From SHVO01 sp041905525 (GTDB lineage: Bacteria; Pseudomonadota; Alphaproteobacteria; Rhodospirillales; Rhodospirillaceae), in the NCBI GenBank assembly GCA_041905525.1, contig JAYRKY010000008.1, positions 104,560 through 168,559 of the forward strand: DNA of 64,000 nucleotides, given 5' to 3'. Shown piece after piece: positions 17,201 to 23,713 of the stretch. The notes beneath the pieces were generated by a model. The model was not told where the DNA came from, ran no database searches, and saw nothing but the letters and a program-made list of their open reading frames with translations. Position 1 is the stretch's first letter; each line of letters opens with the position of its first letter. Both the position numbers and the translations under genes were made by a program.

Positions 17201-20033
17201 AAATGTCGGCGGCCTGATGGTGCGCCCGATCGACAACGGTTACGGCGGTAATTTCACGAACAGGGTGGACTCGCACGTCGGCGGCTTCGAGGTCACGGTG
17301 ACGGAAGCCCGCGCCAATGGGCTGCGCCTGGGCGACGCCGCGATGATCTCGGCGACCATAATTGCCCCGTTGGAGTGGGACGGCGGCGCCAGCGGATCTT
17401 GGACGGTGGCCAACAATTGGTCGACCAACACGCTGCCGTCAACCAACGACCGGGTCGTAATCGCCAATGCCAGCGTGACCTATTCGCCGGCGACGACCCA
17501 GACCGTCAATAGGGTGACGTTGACCTCGTCCACGCTCACCATCGCGACCCAGTTCGGACAAATCCAAACGGCCGCCGGGGTGCTGGTGGATGCCAATAGC
17601 ACGCTCGTCATCGACGGGGCCATCAACGTGACGACGACTCTCGAGAACAACGGCCTGGTGAAGCTGAATTTCGCCGACCAGGACGCAAGCCTGTATTCCG
17701 CTCTGTACATGACCAACAACAATTTGGTCGAGATGTACAACGACGCGACGTCGAACGTCTACGTGACCACGAATACCGGCGAGATCAAATATTTTGCCGG
17801 CAATATCAGCGCCCAGGGGATCATGGACAATCTCTCGGGCGGCACGCTCCGGTTCCAAGCGAGCGATTCCGGGGACGTCCACGTCACCTTCTCGCAGTAC
17901 TTCCAGTGGTTCAACCACGGCACAATGCGCCTGACCGCCGCCGGAACCGGGAATGATGACGACGTTATCGTCACCTTCGCGGATGTCGATGAAGTCCAAA
18001 GCGACGGCGACATCTATTTCGAACAGGGCACAGGCGGCGCGCGGCGTTTCGAATACACCGACTTCCGCAATCAAAGCGGCGGCACCATCTATGTCCAGAC
18101 CAATACAACATTCGCCGGCTCGATGTTCATCGGCGATTCCGGGAGCAACATCCTTATCGATTCCGGAAAGACGCTGACGATCGAATCCGGCACCCTGAAG
18201 GTCGATACATCGTCCTTCGGCGGCCCGCCGGTGTTCCCGTTGGGCGGCACCAACGGCGGCACGCTGCTCATCAAGGGCGGAGCGACCCTTACCACGGAGA
18301 TGACGCCCGTCGACGGCAGCCATCTGTACGACATCGAAGTCGGGCGAAGCGGCGGTTTCCTGACGCTCACGCTCGGCGAGCAGGGCGGCAGCGCCGCCAT
18401 GTGGACGGGCTACGGCGGCAGCGGCTTCACCTATGCCGCGGAAATCACCGGCGTGGTGAATATGTATAGTGCTGTCGTCGACGTGACGATGATTCCCATG
18501 AACTATCTCGGACAGGGAATCATCAATGTCATCGACGCCACAGGCAGCGGCGCGTTCAGTCCGGACGCTGTCACCTGGCGCCGCGGCGTCGATGCGCAGC
18601 AGTCCGGCCGGATCAATATTGAGGCCGCGACCTCGAACAGCACGCTGACCATCGAAGTCACCCAGACGCCGAACAACTCGCAGATCAACACCAACCGCGG
18701 GATCTTCGTTCTGACACCGACAGCGGGCGATGCCCGTTTGATCGTGAAGAGCACGGACTTCAATAATTACGGGATCTTCTCCCTCGATGTTGGAAGCGGC
18801 GTCTCGATCATCGAGATGGATGGTGGACTCTCGTTCCGCAATAGAAGCGGCGGCACGATGGAAATCGACAGTTCCGCGAACTTTATAGGCGCGTTTGTGA
18901 ACGGGACGAGCAACAACAGCGCCGACGCATATCTGTCGCTGAACGACGTCACGAATGACAATGCGAACATCGTGTTCACGATTACGGGAACCTTCACGAA
19001 TAACGACGAAGGTAACATCGAGTTTGCCGGAATATCCGGAGCCGAAGAGACGCGCATCGCGATCAGCGGCGCGGCGACCCTGGGCGGCAAGCTGAGCATT
19101 ACGGGTGACATCTACCACACGGCGGCAAGCGGCTTTGTCTTCGACGATGCCATGTCGTGGGGCTCCTACACCGGGATGTTCGATAAGATCGATGGACTCG
19201 TTTCAAACTCGGGGCTTGTCGCGCTGGATCCGGTATTCTCCGCGAGCGGCTTGGATCTCGTCGCGAAGACCATCGATCAGACCGGTTACACCAACGGCAG
19301 CGACACGCTGACGATGACATCGACCGCGGGTGCCGCATTGTTCGGCGACGGCGGCGATGACGTGCTGATCGGAAATTCCGGCAGCGACGTGCTTATCGGC
19401 GATGACGGCGACGACATCTTGATGGGCAAGGGCGGCAGCGATCGCCTTATCGGCGGCGACGGCTCCGATACGGCCTCCTACTCCTTGGATACGGGATCGG
19501 TGACGGTCGACCTCGCGCAACACACGGCCACCGACGGCGGTGGCGCCACGGATGTTTTGATCGGCATCGAGAATATTTACGGCAGCGGCTTTGCCGATAC
19601 GCTGATTGGCGATAGTGACGACAATCTGATCCAAGGAAATGGCGGCGCCGACACGCTCACGGGCGGCGGCGGTTCGGACACGTTCGTTTACCGGGCGCCC
19701 GGCCAGGGCGGCGATACGATCACAGACTTCAACGTCGGGGACGATCTGATCAAGATCCACGACGAGACCGGAACCGCGTTCAACCTCAGCAGCGGGGCAG
19801 TCACGTCCGGTGTGAACTTCTCAAGCATCGCCGGCGACTATGACGGTTCCACGGCCGGTACGAACACCCAGTGGACGGCTAACGCCGCAACCTTGATCTA
19901 CTCGCAGTCGACCTCGAAGCTGTACTACGATTCAAACGGCGCGACGGCGGGCGGTTATACGGTGCTGGCGACCATCACCGGCGCAGGCGCGGCGTTCAAT
20001 GACACTCACGTCATCGTTCACAACGGCATTTGA
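8277..20033 (+). CDS. giant FecR / Calx-beta / LamG / RTX repeat protein, likely type I-secreted adhesin
   Basis: A 3918-aa secreted repeat protein. Order by residue: N-terminal module (1-115, no signal peptide); FecR domain (~120-250, with PVATIGIRGTRV); Gly-rich and Gly-Thr linker (~345-490); six Calx-beta domains (~493-1162); ten tandem ~47-residue repeats carrying DTAxN (~1163-1636); two LamG-cadherin-like blocks (~1648-2338 and 2348-3031); a long beta-strand-rich region (~3032-3672); nine RTX nonapeptides such as GGDGSDTAS (~3688-3805); and a C-terminal tail fitting a type I secretion signal. The lack of a Sec signal, the RTX repeats and the nearby TolC, ABC and HlyD genes support type I export. 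The start is uncertain: TTG at 8277 lacks a clear Shine-Dalgarno, and GTG at 8289 is possible. Role as a Ca2+-stabilised adhesin is inferred. Confidence 0.9.
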   Translation: MVSQVRTDFRPGESPQSLPAASEAVRQWLDVREVHAEDGVVVIPNRELLLTSMFSRAGVDLVISTPTGIKYIVKGFFLNDHLPTISDGDATHIAGDLASQFAGSIAPDQYAAAAPGAPGPVAGVVRSLTGVVRVIRASNGAEVQLKVGDPLYQDDIIETDKGAQVGLVFVDGTTLALGENGELVLDELVYDPSKATGKGTLRLVSGAAEFVSGGIAKSGADNMVFQTPVATIGIRGTRVLAIYNPQTGDVTVVNRPTGQDAAGNETAGRITLILPNGTVIGDAVQGNNGWQWNADPATGLPNTQPTAVTFTPQQIQNIAGAVLDAVNNLQTQVQQQPGLIPTPQGGGTNTPGGDGGGGNGGAGNGGNGGAGGAGADGTGTQDAGAQPTDGQQQPTGDGTGTPGGGTGTTGPTIQTTGINTGNVAGNTGSQGAGTGTGTGTGTGTGTGTGTGTGTGTGTGTGTGTGTGTGTGTGTGTGTGQTGQSTTQTPPPPNPVLFSIDGGSTADRVQSAITFTITRSGNIGVTASVNYVTASGSAAGGVDFTPNVGTVTFAPGETAKTISVTVLANANGEPDETFSVNLNGATASGGASALITTASATGTILADPPLPSLSIAGVTVTDAVTGTAVLTITRAGFLDTPTTVTYQTAPGTASEGADFTPTSGTVSFVAGQASAQIAISITPDSATVGGEPAESFTVSLLNPTGGLIDPAAGTATVVISADPLATFSLSAGPAVAEGAVATLTVTRGGDLSRTVAVNYVSESGTATVGTDTGAAAGVAVFAPGITTQIISIPITLDTIQETAESFTVRLENPVGGTIAGGSATVSILADPVSNYSINNVEVTEGDTAVLTVTRSGDLTVPGSVSFATVPGLATAPSDFVSTSGTLTFAANQSTATISIPIVADNFQETAESFTVVLSNPVRGTITNGTGSVSIGADPPLPTVSISGGSSVSDTAAGSMDFTVTLSAPSTRVITVTYADGGGTAAAGSDYSGGSGTLTFRPGEVTQTISVSIAANADNEQDETVVVRLTGATGATIAGAQAVGVILADPVIVVPNIVLSGGGTVSDTAPTSVVFTVTLSQATTVPVSVVYATVLTGADSSDITPQSGTLTFTPGTTVLTVTVPILSNANNEPAETFSLTLTGATGGTIATGTAQVTISADPPALSANIATLLSTQGTYNNTNVTITDAADIADIKTVDSANGTGTITATTISDTAINVMRSNGYVLGTTNVAFTDTVSVETLQDFDIRTSGTVSAAKVSGTAPVLLGPGSAYTVNKNVEVIATPTLTGTQLSNIETSNGTGTVTVVGPSALIASLVTSSVITSAYGVRITSPITVAELNTIQAAVPGAVYGAVQDTAANIVTFLNNSGVISGHPAIVLADGSTLTTDLNTIDSANGASPVTIRGTLTDLLASGNFGSRQVTVTSGMTGFSGNTSALTSAGASGVFIEDTAQNIITANVSGSYNVLINGPAASIAQINQIDGLVGTVLYGLVADTAANMLAATARLTAFSSLTPIFTSVPTVQQVQQVMALVNGAVGLQLSASDMVANTGTFAGTLLPIIPMVTGSATIQQLINMEPISPIATSYSQITDTYANLAANLNYVKGDVNLTVTDPITTTQYNILDALTSGTISYTAAPPNDPPVFLGTTVGNAFLQFDGTDDVLTTNNSLSGLQSHTVEMWIRDSAVGVTQSLIGMAGKISFYIAGDGRIRLDLNHNSQTKFVTGGPSLTDGQWHHVAYTFDHTSGDVQFYVDGAPITESAGPGSGLALNGNFGVPFTATGTMQFGGPTPFKGDLGDVRVWNSVRTPTQVQNVYNGPVDPGASGLQIWYSFDDYTSGGAATNLATAGGSALSATGTGGTGALPLPYKVDSDFSQALNFNGSSSYIDTAIQSLGGSFTISAAFRMDVSPSGVYTIIGKGGAGAGNYDFQMYVTSGNKLEFAMYNGSTFTIISSTETLQAGLWYSAAATYNATTGAIRLFLAGQPTGNTGLTVSPRQHDASDAITIGRMNGGEYFDGDISQVSIWESVLSNGDISGLVGESLPTIYTNGLVAAYAFTNGTGSVHVTDVVSGGQTLYSGEIYGGGATWVAPAEPVARDVSYAFALYEDTPFTFRIVASDPDGNTITFSESAISGGTLSAARFVNATTREYTFTPNSNSTTQGHATITITDGTNPPVDQVLNFNISPVNDRPRILGTNDIPDVGDDDLNPPGQLISALFTGPTFTDPDDSDDTINGLVVIGNTANASTQGKWQWSVNGTNWFDVGTVSDGPGGLVLSASSYLRFLPAASVVPGAMPSLLVRPLDQDYSGTFSTNGNATTIGAQASNKEILMGPPSSIGVEVYDIDAPPTVLPLTPGSYVQFDGVDDRFRSQDPSGLTSHTMEAWIRVDPTNTNEMLIVGVGQTGTYARMSVDTGVLIVQIEGGGNIKTSVSTGGDVITDSDWHHVAYSYNAATQSLTLYIDGEAIVANATSNQSITSFSVNADIFIGGYANGPNNYFTGAMNNVRIWDDVRTAEEIAGNYLYSYPQDDAGLAGIYALSAMDGNQVYNIGPGNAEDLTAFGDIKVIEHTAYALHFDAIDDVANVATLTDLPGSFTIEARVRLEDATGERVIVSKNASGGSNMEFVLRVNNSNQLELRMGTGSSQTSYIANAVTLSAKTWYDVAAVYNNDSSTNNIMLFIDGVQVSVSGDLDPDFAAANRQVTSQSVRIGEAFDGAIAGLRIWEIPLPSGTIAGNISSPPPYDAPGLVAYYDLYQGGDVTISGQTVLLDATGAGHHAVIAGANNAPTWIDDQLALTTGPTPTFDVYTDEDSPISFTLAAFDADGNPISYLVQANPSHGTVSVDQTGRVLYRPNDNYSGSDGFTIRATVGSASTDQIVTVTIDPLDDLPSFSQNAVFSVDQGTNPSTAQYLYMSIGAYLVDDESFGGVAIVSNLVNPSTQGKYQFRDDTRSEWVDIPTTLDNEGNGWVFSDDAQIRFVPVNGTVSGNVGGLMVRPIDNGYGGNFTNRVDSHVGGFEVTVTEARANGLRLGDAAMISATIIAPLEWDGGASGSWTVANNWSTNTLPSTNDRVVIANASVTYSPATTQTVNRVTLTSSTLTIATQFGQIQTAAGVLVDANSTLVIDGAINVTTTLENNGLVKLNFADQDASLYSALYMTNNNLVEMYNDATSNVYVTTNTGEIKYFAGNISAQGIMDNLSGGTLRFQASDSGDVHVTFSQYFQWFNHGTMRLTAAGTGNDDDVIVTFADVDEVQSDGDIYFEQGTGGARRFEYTDFRNQSGGTIYVQTNTTFAGSMFIGDSGSNILIDSGKTLTIESGTLKVDTSSFGGPPVFPLGGTNGGTLLIKGGATLTTEMTPVDGSHLYDIEVGRSGGFLTLTLGEQGGSAAMWTGYGGSGFTYAAEITGVVNMYSAVVDVTMIPMNYLGQGIINVIDATGSGAFSPDAVTWRRGVDAQQSGRINIEAATSNSTLTIEVTQTPNNSQINTNRGIFVLTPTAGDARLIVKSTDFNNYGIFSLDVGSGVSIIEMDGGLSFRNRSGGTMEIDSSANFIGAFVNGTSNNSADAYLSLNDVTNDNANIVFTITGTFTNNDEGNIEFAGISGAEETRIAISGAATLGGKLSITGDIYHTAASGFVFDDAMSWGSYTGMFDKIDGLVSNSGLVALDPVFSASGLDLVAKTIDQTGYTNGSDTLTMTSTAGAALFGDGGDDVLIGNSGSDVLIGDDGDDILMGKGGSDRLIGGDGSDTASYSLDTGSVTVDLAQHTATDGGGATDVLIGIENIYGSGFADTLIGDSDDNLIQGNGGADTLTGGGGSDTFVYRAPGQGGDTITDFNVGDDLIKIHDETGTAFNLSSGAVTSGVNFSSIAGDYDGSTAGTNTQWTANAATLIYSQSTSKLYYDSNGATAGGYTVLATITGAGAAFNDTHVIVHNGI
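9573..9710 (+). repeat. (Gly-Thr)23 dipeptide repeat tract within the giant RTX gene
   Basis: Twenty-three uninterrupted Gly-Thr codon pairs (residues 433-478), written with mixed synonymous codons (GGC ACC, GGA ACA, GGG ACT). It joins the FecR half to the Calx-beta array and probably forms a flexible linker. The DNA is a degenerate hexamer repeat, so copy-number change by slippage would keep the frame. Confidence 0.95.
9754..11760 (+). repeat. array of six Calx-beta domains in the giant RTX protein
   Basis: Six consecutive ~110-residue beta-sandwich units, each with an SGTLTF-type strand, a PAETFSV/QETAESFTV-type strand and an ADP linker motif at the end (ILADP, ISADP, ILADP, IGADP, ILADP, ISADP). 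This is the Calx-beta pattern, a Ca2+-binding adhesion module. Confidence 0.9.
11770..13185 (+). repeat. ten tandem ~47-residue DTAxN repeats in the giant RTX protein
   Basis: About 472 residues divide by eye into ten units of 43-50 residues. The best-kept features are DTAxN (DTAINV, DTAANI, DTAQNI, DTAANM, DTYANL) at the unit start and a T(V)xQLNxID-like segment with GT or NG near the end (AELNTIQAAVPGAV, AQINQIDGLVGTV, TTQYNILDALTSGT). Units without DTAxN keep the length and the second motif. I do not recognise a named domain. Confidence 0.75.
13219..15290 (+). repeat. LamG-LamG-cadherin-like-STQGK block, copy 1
   Basis: First copy of a ~690-residue composite block in the giant protein: LamG (FDGTDDVLTTNN, GQWHHVAYTFD, GDLGDVRVW), LamG (FNGSSSYID, GDISQVSIW), a cadherin-like domain (EDTPFTFRIVASDPDGN) and a module with ASTQGKWQWSVNG and LLVRPLDQDYSG. 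The same order recurs directly downstream. Confidence 0.82.
15319..17370 (+). repeat. LamG-LamG-cadherin-like-STQGK block, copy 2
   Basis: Second copy of the composite block: LamG (FDGVDDRFRSQD, SDWHHVAYSYN, GAMNNVRIW), LamG (FDAIDDVANVAT, GAIAGLRIW), cadherin-like domain (EDSPISFTLAAFDADGN) and PSTQGKYQFRDD with LMVRPIDNGYGG. The order and spacing match copy 1, but sequences have diverged strongly, so the duplication is old. Confidence 0.82.
19339..19692 (+). repeat. RTX nonapeptide repeats (Ca2+-binding) at the C-terminus of the giant protein
   Basis: Two clusters of glycine/aspartate nonapeptides, about five then four, for example DDGDDILMG, KGGSDRLIG, NGGADTLTG and GGGSDTFVY, separated by a SVTVDLAQHTATDGGGATD strand pair usual in RTX proteins. 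These fold into a Ca2+-loaded parallel beta-roll after export. Confidence 0.93.
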
Positions 20034-20036
20034 GCG

Positions 20037-21203
20037 CTAGCTGAGTGCGTCGGCGAAGTGGCGCGCCATGCGCGCGGCGTCGTACCGGGACGCGGCGGTG
20101 CGTCCGCGGGCGACGGCCGCGTCGAGGAACGCCGGATCCGCGTGGAGCCGATCCAGTGTCTCGATCCATGGGCCAACCTCGCCGGACGTGACATCACCGA
20201 GATGGTTCTCGCGAAGGCGCGCGGGGGCGTCGAACAGGAATCCCGCGCCGTCCAGCATCTCGGGGATCCCGCCGGAGCGGGTGGCCAGCACGGGAATTCC
20301 ATTCATATTCGCTTCGATAGGGATGCGCCCGGCGGGCTCAAACCAGAGCGACGGATAAAGTATGGCGGCCGTCTGCTCATAGATACGGCGTGGATCGAAC
20401 GTGTTGTTGCCCGTGAAGAAGTTGCTCAGGCCCGCGAGTTCGGGGCAAGCGGAGAGGACGGTCTCGCGCGTGCCGCGGCCTTCAATGAACAGGAACTTGT
20501 AGGGGCGTCCCAAGCGATGGCATTCCCGCACGATGGCGGCGGCGATCTTCAGCCCCTTCGCGGGAATCGGGTTCACGAAGGTGACATAGGTAGCCGTGCG
20601 TTTCGCGCAGACAACATCCTCGCGGCGGACGAAGGTTTTGGTCACGATCTTGGGCAAGGAGGTGACCGCATCGAGGCGGTCTTTCATCGCCGTGGACACC
20701 GTGTGCACGGCGTTCACATGATCGAACGTGAATGGTGTTTGGGAAACGTACGTAGGTGAGGCCGCGTAAAGAACGGATTTGCGGCCCTTCGACATCGCAT
20801 GCACCCCGGCGAAAGCGTTGCTGACGTAGCCGCCGTAGGTAAGAAGAACATCGGGGTCGAAGCTGGAAAACGCGTCCAGGAACAGGCGCCGGAGCGCCAT
20901 ATCCTCGACGGCCCGGAACGAACCGGGCAGCCATCCGCCGCCGGCGACGACGTGGGCCACGTCCTGGAGGGCGACGCGTCGGACCGGGATCTTCAGATCC
21001 CCGCCATCGACGGTAATCGTGCTTGAAGGGGCGACCGAAAGCGCCCGCTCCAGGAGGGGATTGGGGATGTCGACGACGGACCCGGTCACGGCAAGGCAGG
21101 CGTGGCCCTGCCGCGCGAGTTCGCCGAGCAGGGTCGCCACACACAAGGCGGCGCCGCTCGAGGAGTCGAACAGCGTGTGCGGCGAATAGAAAAGAAGCTT
21201 CAC
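20037..21203 (-). CDS. GT4-family glycosyltransferase
   Basis: Retaining GT-B glycosyltransferase of family 4 (388 aa). The N-terminal Rossmann half starts MKLLFYSPHTLFDSSSGAA with a glycine-rich donor-side loop. The C-terminal half contains the EX7E pair in FEPAGRIPIEANMNGIPVLA, followed by SGGIPEML, the nucleotide-sugar binding region. No membrane segments are seen. It is convergent with the giant RTX gene, with only 3 nt between stop codons, and its start is 9 nt after the stop of the CHASE2 cyclase gene transcribed in the same direction, so cyclase and glycosyltransferase probably form one minus-strand operon. Glycosylation of the secreted adhesin or of a surface polysaccharide is an inference from location. 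Confidence 0.86.
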   Translation of the reverse strand: MKLLFYSPHTLFDSSSGAALCVATLLGELARQGHACLAVTGSVVDIPNPLLERALSVAPSSTITVDGGDLKIPVRRVALQDVAHVVAGGGWLPGSFRAVEDMALRRLFLDAFSSFDPDVLLTYGGYVSNAFAGVHAMSKGRKSVLYAASPTYVSQTPFTFDHVNAVHTVSTAMKDRLDAVTSLPKIVTKTFVRREDVVCAKRTATYVTFVNPIPAKGLKIAAAIVRECHRLGRPYKFLFIEGRGTRETVLSACPELAGLSNFFTGNNTFDPRRIYEQTAAILYPSLWFEPAGRIPIEANMNGIPVLATRSGGIPEMLDGAGFLFDAPARLRENHLGDVTSGEVGPWIETLDRLHADPAFLDAAVARGRTAASRYDAARMARHFADALS

Positions 21204-21212
21204 GGACGGCGA

Positions 21213-23576
21213 TTACTTGCTGGTCGCCACGTAGACGCCATCCCACTCCGCCTCCGGCGGGTGCGTCCGGAACTCCGCGATCCGTTCGGCGATGATGTCA
21301 TAGAACGCGAGCAGCTCGGTCACGAGGCCGGTTTGCTGACGCACCATGGCGCGGGCAGCCTCCATGTGACGCATGGCGTCGTCCCACTTCTGGGCGCGGT
21401 AGGCGGCCAGGATCGCGTCGTGTTCGCGCTTGAGATCGATGTACGCTGCCTGCGTCTTGAGCTCGGGTGGGCCGACGAGGGTGAAGATGCGCACCGCCTG
21501 CTTCTTGCCTTTGACCTTGATCAGGTCAAGTTCGAGCAACGGGTACATATCGGAGAGGGCGGCGCTGTTTTCACCGACGACAATGGTGACGCCGTAGGAC
21601 TTCGACTGCCCTTCGAGACGCGAGGCCAGATTCACGCTGTCGCCCAGCACCGAATAGTCGAAGCGCTGCTCGCTGCCCATGTTGCCGACGCAGGCGATGC
21701 CGGAGTTGATGCCGATGCCGACATTCAAAACGCGGTGCTCGCGGCCCTCGGCCTTGGCCTCTTCCTCCAGGACCTTGTTCACGTCCTTCACGGCCTGGAC
21801 CATTCCGAGCGCAGCCTTGCAGGCGCTGGGGCCGTGGTCCTTGACCTCAAGCGGCGCGTTCCAGAACGCCATCACGCAGTCGCCCATGTATTTGTCGATG
21901 GTGCCGTTGGTCGACAGAATGACGTTGGTGAGAGGCGTCAGGAGCCGGTTGATCAGGCGGGTGAGGCCTTGCGCGTCGAACAGTTCGGAGATGGAGGTGA
22001 AGCCGCGGATGTCCGAGAACATGAAAGTCATTTCGCGGTTCTCGCCGCCCAGAGTCAGCTTGGTTGGGTCTTCCGCCAGCTTCTGCACCAGGGCGGGCGA
22101 GAGATATTGGCCGAAGGCGCTGCGCACCTGCTTGCGTTGGGCTTCCGTGCGCATATACCCAGCGAACGCAAGGAAGGCGTAGAACAGGAAGGACGAGATG
22201 ATCGGGAAGGTGGGGTCGATCAGTTCCAGCCGGGTCGCGAAGGCATCCCACGAATACCAGCCGAAGCCTGCGGCGATGGCGACGAATACGCCGAAACCGA
22301 TGCCGATGCCCACCATGGGGGTGATGATGATCATGATCAGGCCGATCACCATGGCAGCCATCAACTCTGTCGCCACCGCGTAGCCGGGATACTTGAGCTG
22401 GGTGTCGAACAGGATGTTCTCAAGGATGTTCGCGTGTGCTTCGACCCCGGGCATCACCGGGTCCAAGGGCGAGGCGCGCAAGTCGGCGATCAGGCCGGTC
22501 GCGGACATTCCGACGAGGGCATATTTGCCCTTGAGAGCATCCGGCGGCAGACGGTTGTGGATGACATCCGTCGCGGAGACATATTGCTTGCGCCATGAGG
22601 CGCTGGTGCGGAAATACGGGCGCAGCTCGCCGTTGCCGTCCGTGTGGATGACGTAGGACTCTTTGCTGCGGGGCGGTCGCACGAAGATTTGCTTCACACC
22701 GCCGAGGGAGGCGTCGGTTGCGATGCCGATGGTGCGGCCGCGCAGGCTCACGCGCAGCATTTCCAAGGTGAGCGAGGGGTAGAGCGTCTCCTCGTTAGTC
22801 ACGACAATCGGGACCTGGCGAACGATGAGGTCCAGCGAGCGATCGGACAGGGCGAACACGCCGCGGCCGGCGGCTGCTTCGTCCAGTTCCGGCAGCGGCC
22901 GCAGCACGCTGCGCCCGCGGGTGAGGTAAGGAAGCGGGCTGTCGCCGACAACCGCGAAGGAGGTGCGCGGCGGCACACCGTTGTAATTGAGCATATCCGA
23001 CACTGTGGTCTGGCCGAGGACGACCTTGCCGCTGGCCTTGATGGCTTCGGCGAGGATGGTGTCGTTGGTCGGCACGTTCAGCAGGCGCTGGCGGATGTCT
23101 TTATCGAGCAAAGTCTCGGGAACGGATTCCACGATCTTCGCGACGGAGGTTTGGTCGGGCTCGGAGAAGACCACGTCGAATCCGATGACGGTGACGCCAA
23201 GCGCGGTCGCATTTGTGATCATGTCGGCGATGGCGGTCCGCGGCCACGGGAACTGGCCCAGTTCGTCGATGCTGCGCTGGTCGATGTCGATCACCGTGAC
23301 CGGCGTTTCGGGGGGCGTCTCCCGCGGCTTCATCACCTGATAGAAGTCGAACATGCGCGCGCGCAAAATCTGGAGCGCGACGGGATCGTCCGCGCGAACG
23401 AAGAGCAGGCCGAAAAGAACGAGCAGGGTCGTCAGGCGACCCGATTGCATCATCGAGACCCGGAACCACCGGCCCCACCACGACAGGCTGAGGGCGTTGC
23501 GCCACGGAATGGAGCGCAGTTTCTCCGCGCTGCCGCCGTCGCCGGCGTCGTTGCCCGTATGTGTATCGTCCCGCAC
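21213..23576 (-). CDS. CHASE2-domain class III adenylate cyclase
   Basis: Membrane sensor that makes a cyclic nucleotide, most likely cAMP. In 787 aa: a first membrane segment (~42-60), a large extracytoplasmic CHASE2 domain (~70-400, starting VTVIDIDQRSIDELGQFPWP), three membrane segments (~405-485), a YLSPALVQKL linker helix, and a class III cyclase domain (~515-700). Both metal aspartates are present (FMFSDIRGFTSI and KYMGDCVMAFWN). The substrate-specifying Lys in IDKYMGD and Asp in FDYSVLGD match adenylate cyclases, and the transition-state Asn and Arg are in GDSVNLASRLEG. It sits between the FecR/RTX protein and its exporter. CHASE2 cyclases and FecR-domain proteins are, to my recollection, frequent neighbours, so coupling is plausible but unproven. 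Confidence 0.93.
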   Translation of the reverse strand: MRDDTHTGNDAGDGGSAEKLRSIPWRNALSLSWWGRWFRVSMMQSGRLTTLLVLFGLLFVRADDPVALQILRARMFDFYQVMKPRETPPETPVTVIDIDQRSIDELGQFPWPRTAIADMITNATALGVTVIGFDVVFSEPDQTSVAKIVESVPETLLDKDIRQRLLNVPTNDTILAEAIKASGKVVLGQTTVSDMLNYNGVPPRTSFAVVGDSPLPYLTRGRSVLRPLPELDEAAAGRGVFALSDRSLDLIVRQVPIVVTNEETLYPSLTLEMLRVSLRGRTIGIATDASLGGVKQIFVRPPRSKESYVIHTDGNGELRPYFRTSASWRKQYVSATDVIHNRLPPDALKGKYALVGMSATGLIADLRASPLDPVMPGVEAHANILENILFDTQLKYPGYAVATELMAAMVIGLIMIIITPMVGIGIGFGVFVAIAAGFGWYSWDAFATRLELIDPTFPIISSFLFYAFLAFAGYMRTEAQRKQVRSAFGQYLSPALVQKLAEDPTKLTLGGENREMTFMFSDIRGFTSISELFDAQGLTRLINRLLTPLTNVILSTNGTIDKYMGDCVMAFWNAPLEVKDHGPSACKAALGMVQAVKDVNKVLEEEAKAEGREHRVLNVGIGINSGIACVGNMGSEQRFDYSVLGDSVNLASRLEGQSKSYGVTIVVGENSAALSDMYPLLELDLIKVKGKKQAVRIFTLVGPPELKTQAAYIDLKREHDAILAAYRAQKWDDAMRHMEAARAMVRQQTGLVTELLAFYDIIAERIAEFRTHPPEAEWDGVYVATSK

Positions 23577-23655
23577 TGGAAATCCCCCGATCCCCGAACC
23601 TCAGGAGTGTACCCCAACCTGTTGCGGCGGGTCCAACAACCCTAGGCTAAAAGCT

Positions 23656-23676
23656 TCATTTTTATATCAAAAATGA
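23656..23676. promoter_or_regulatory. inverted repeat in the divergent CHASE2-cyclase / ABC-exporter promoter region
   Basis: A perfect 8-bp inverted repeat, TCATTTTT and AAAAATGA, with loop ATATC, lies 37 nt before the ABC exporter start and about 80 nt before the cyclase start. It is the only AT-rich element in the 137-nt divergent gap and could be an operator or promoter element controlling either gene. Confidence 0.4.
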
Positions 23677-23713
23677 GGCACAACCGGGCCGGGATGGGGT
23701 AAATTCCGCAGCC

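Noticed and set aside
17439..19118. 559-aa minus-strand open frame inside the giant RTX gene
   Set aside because: Composition is that of a reverse-complement shadow, with no recognisable motif or ribosome site.
21102..22598. 498-aa plus-strand open frame opposite the CHASE2 cyclase
   Set aside because: The minus-strand cyclase has all catalytic motifs; the plus frame is a shadow.
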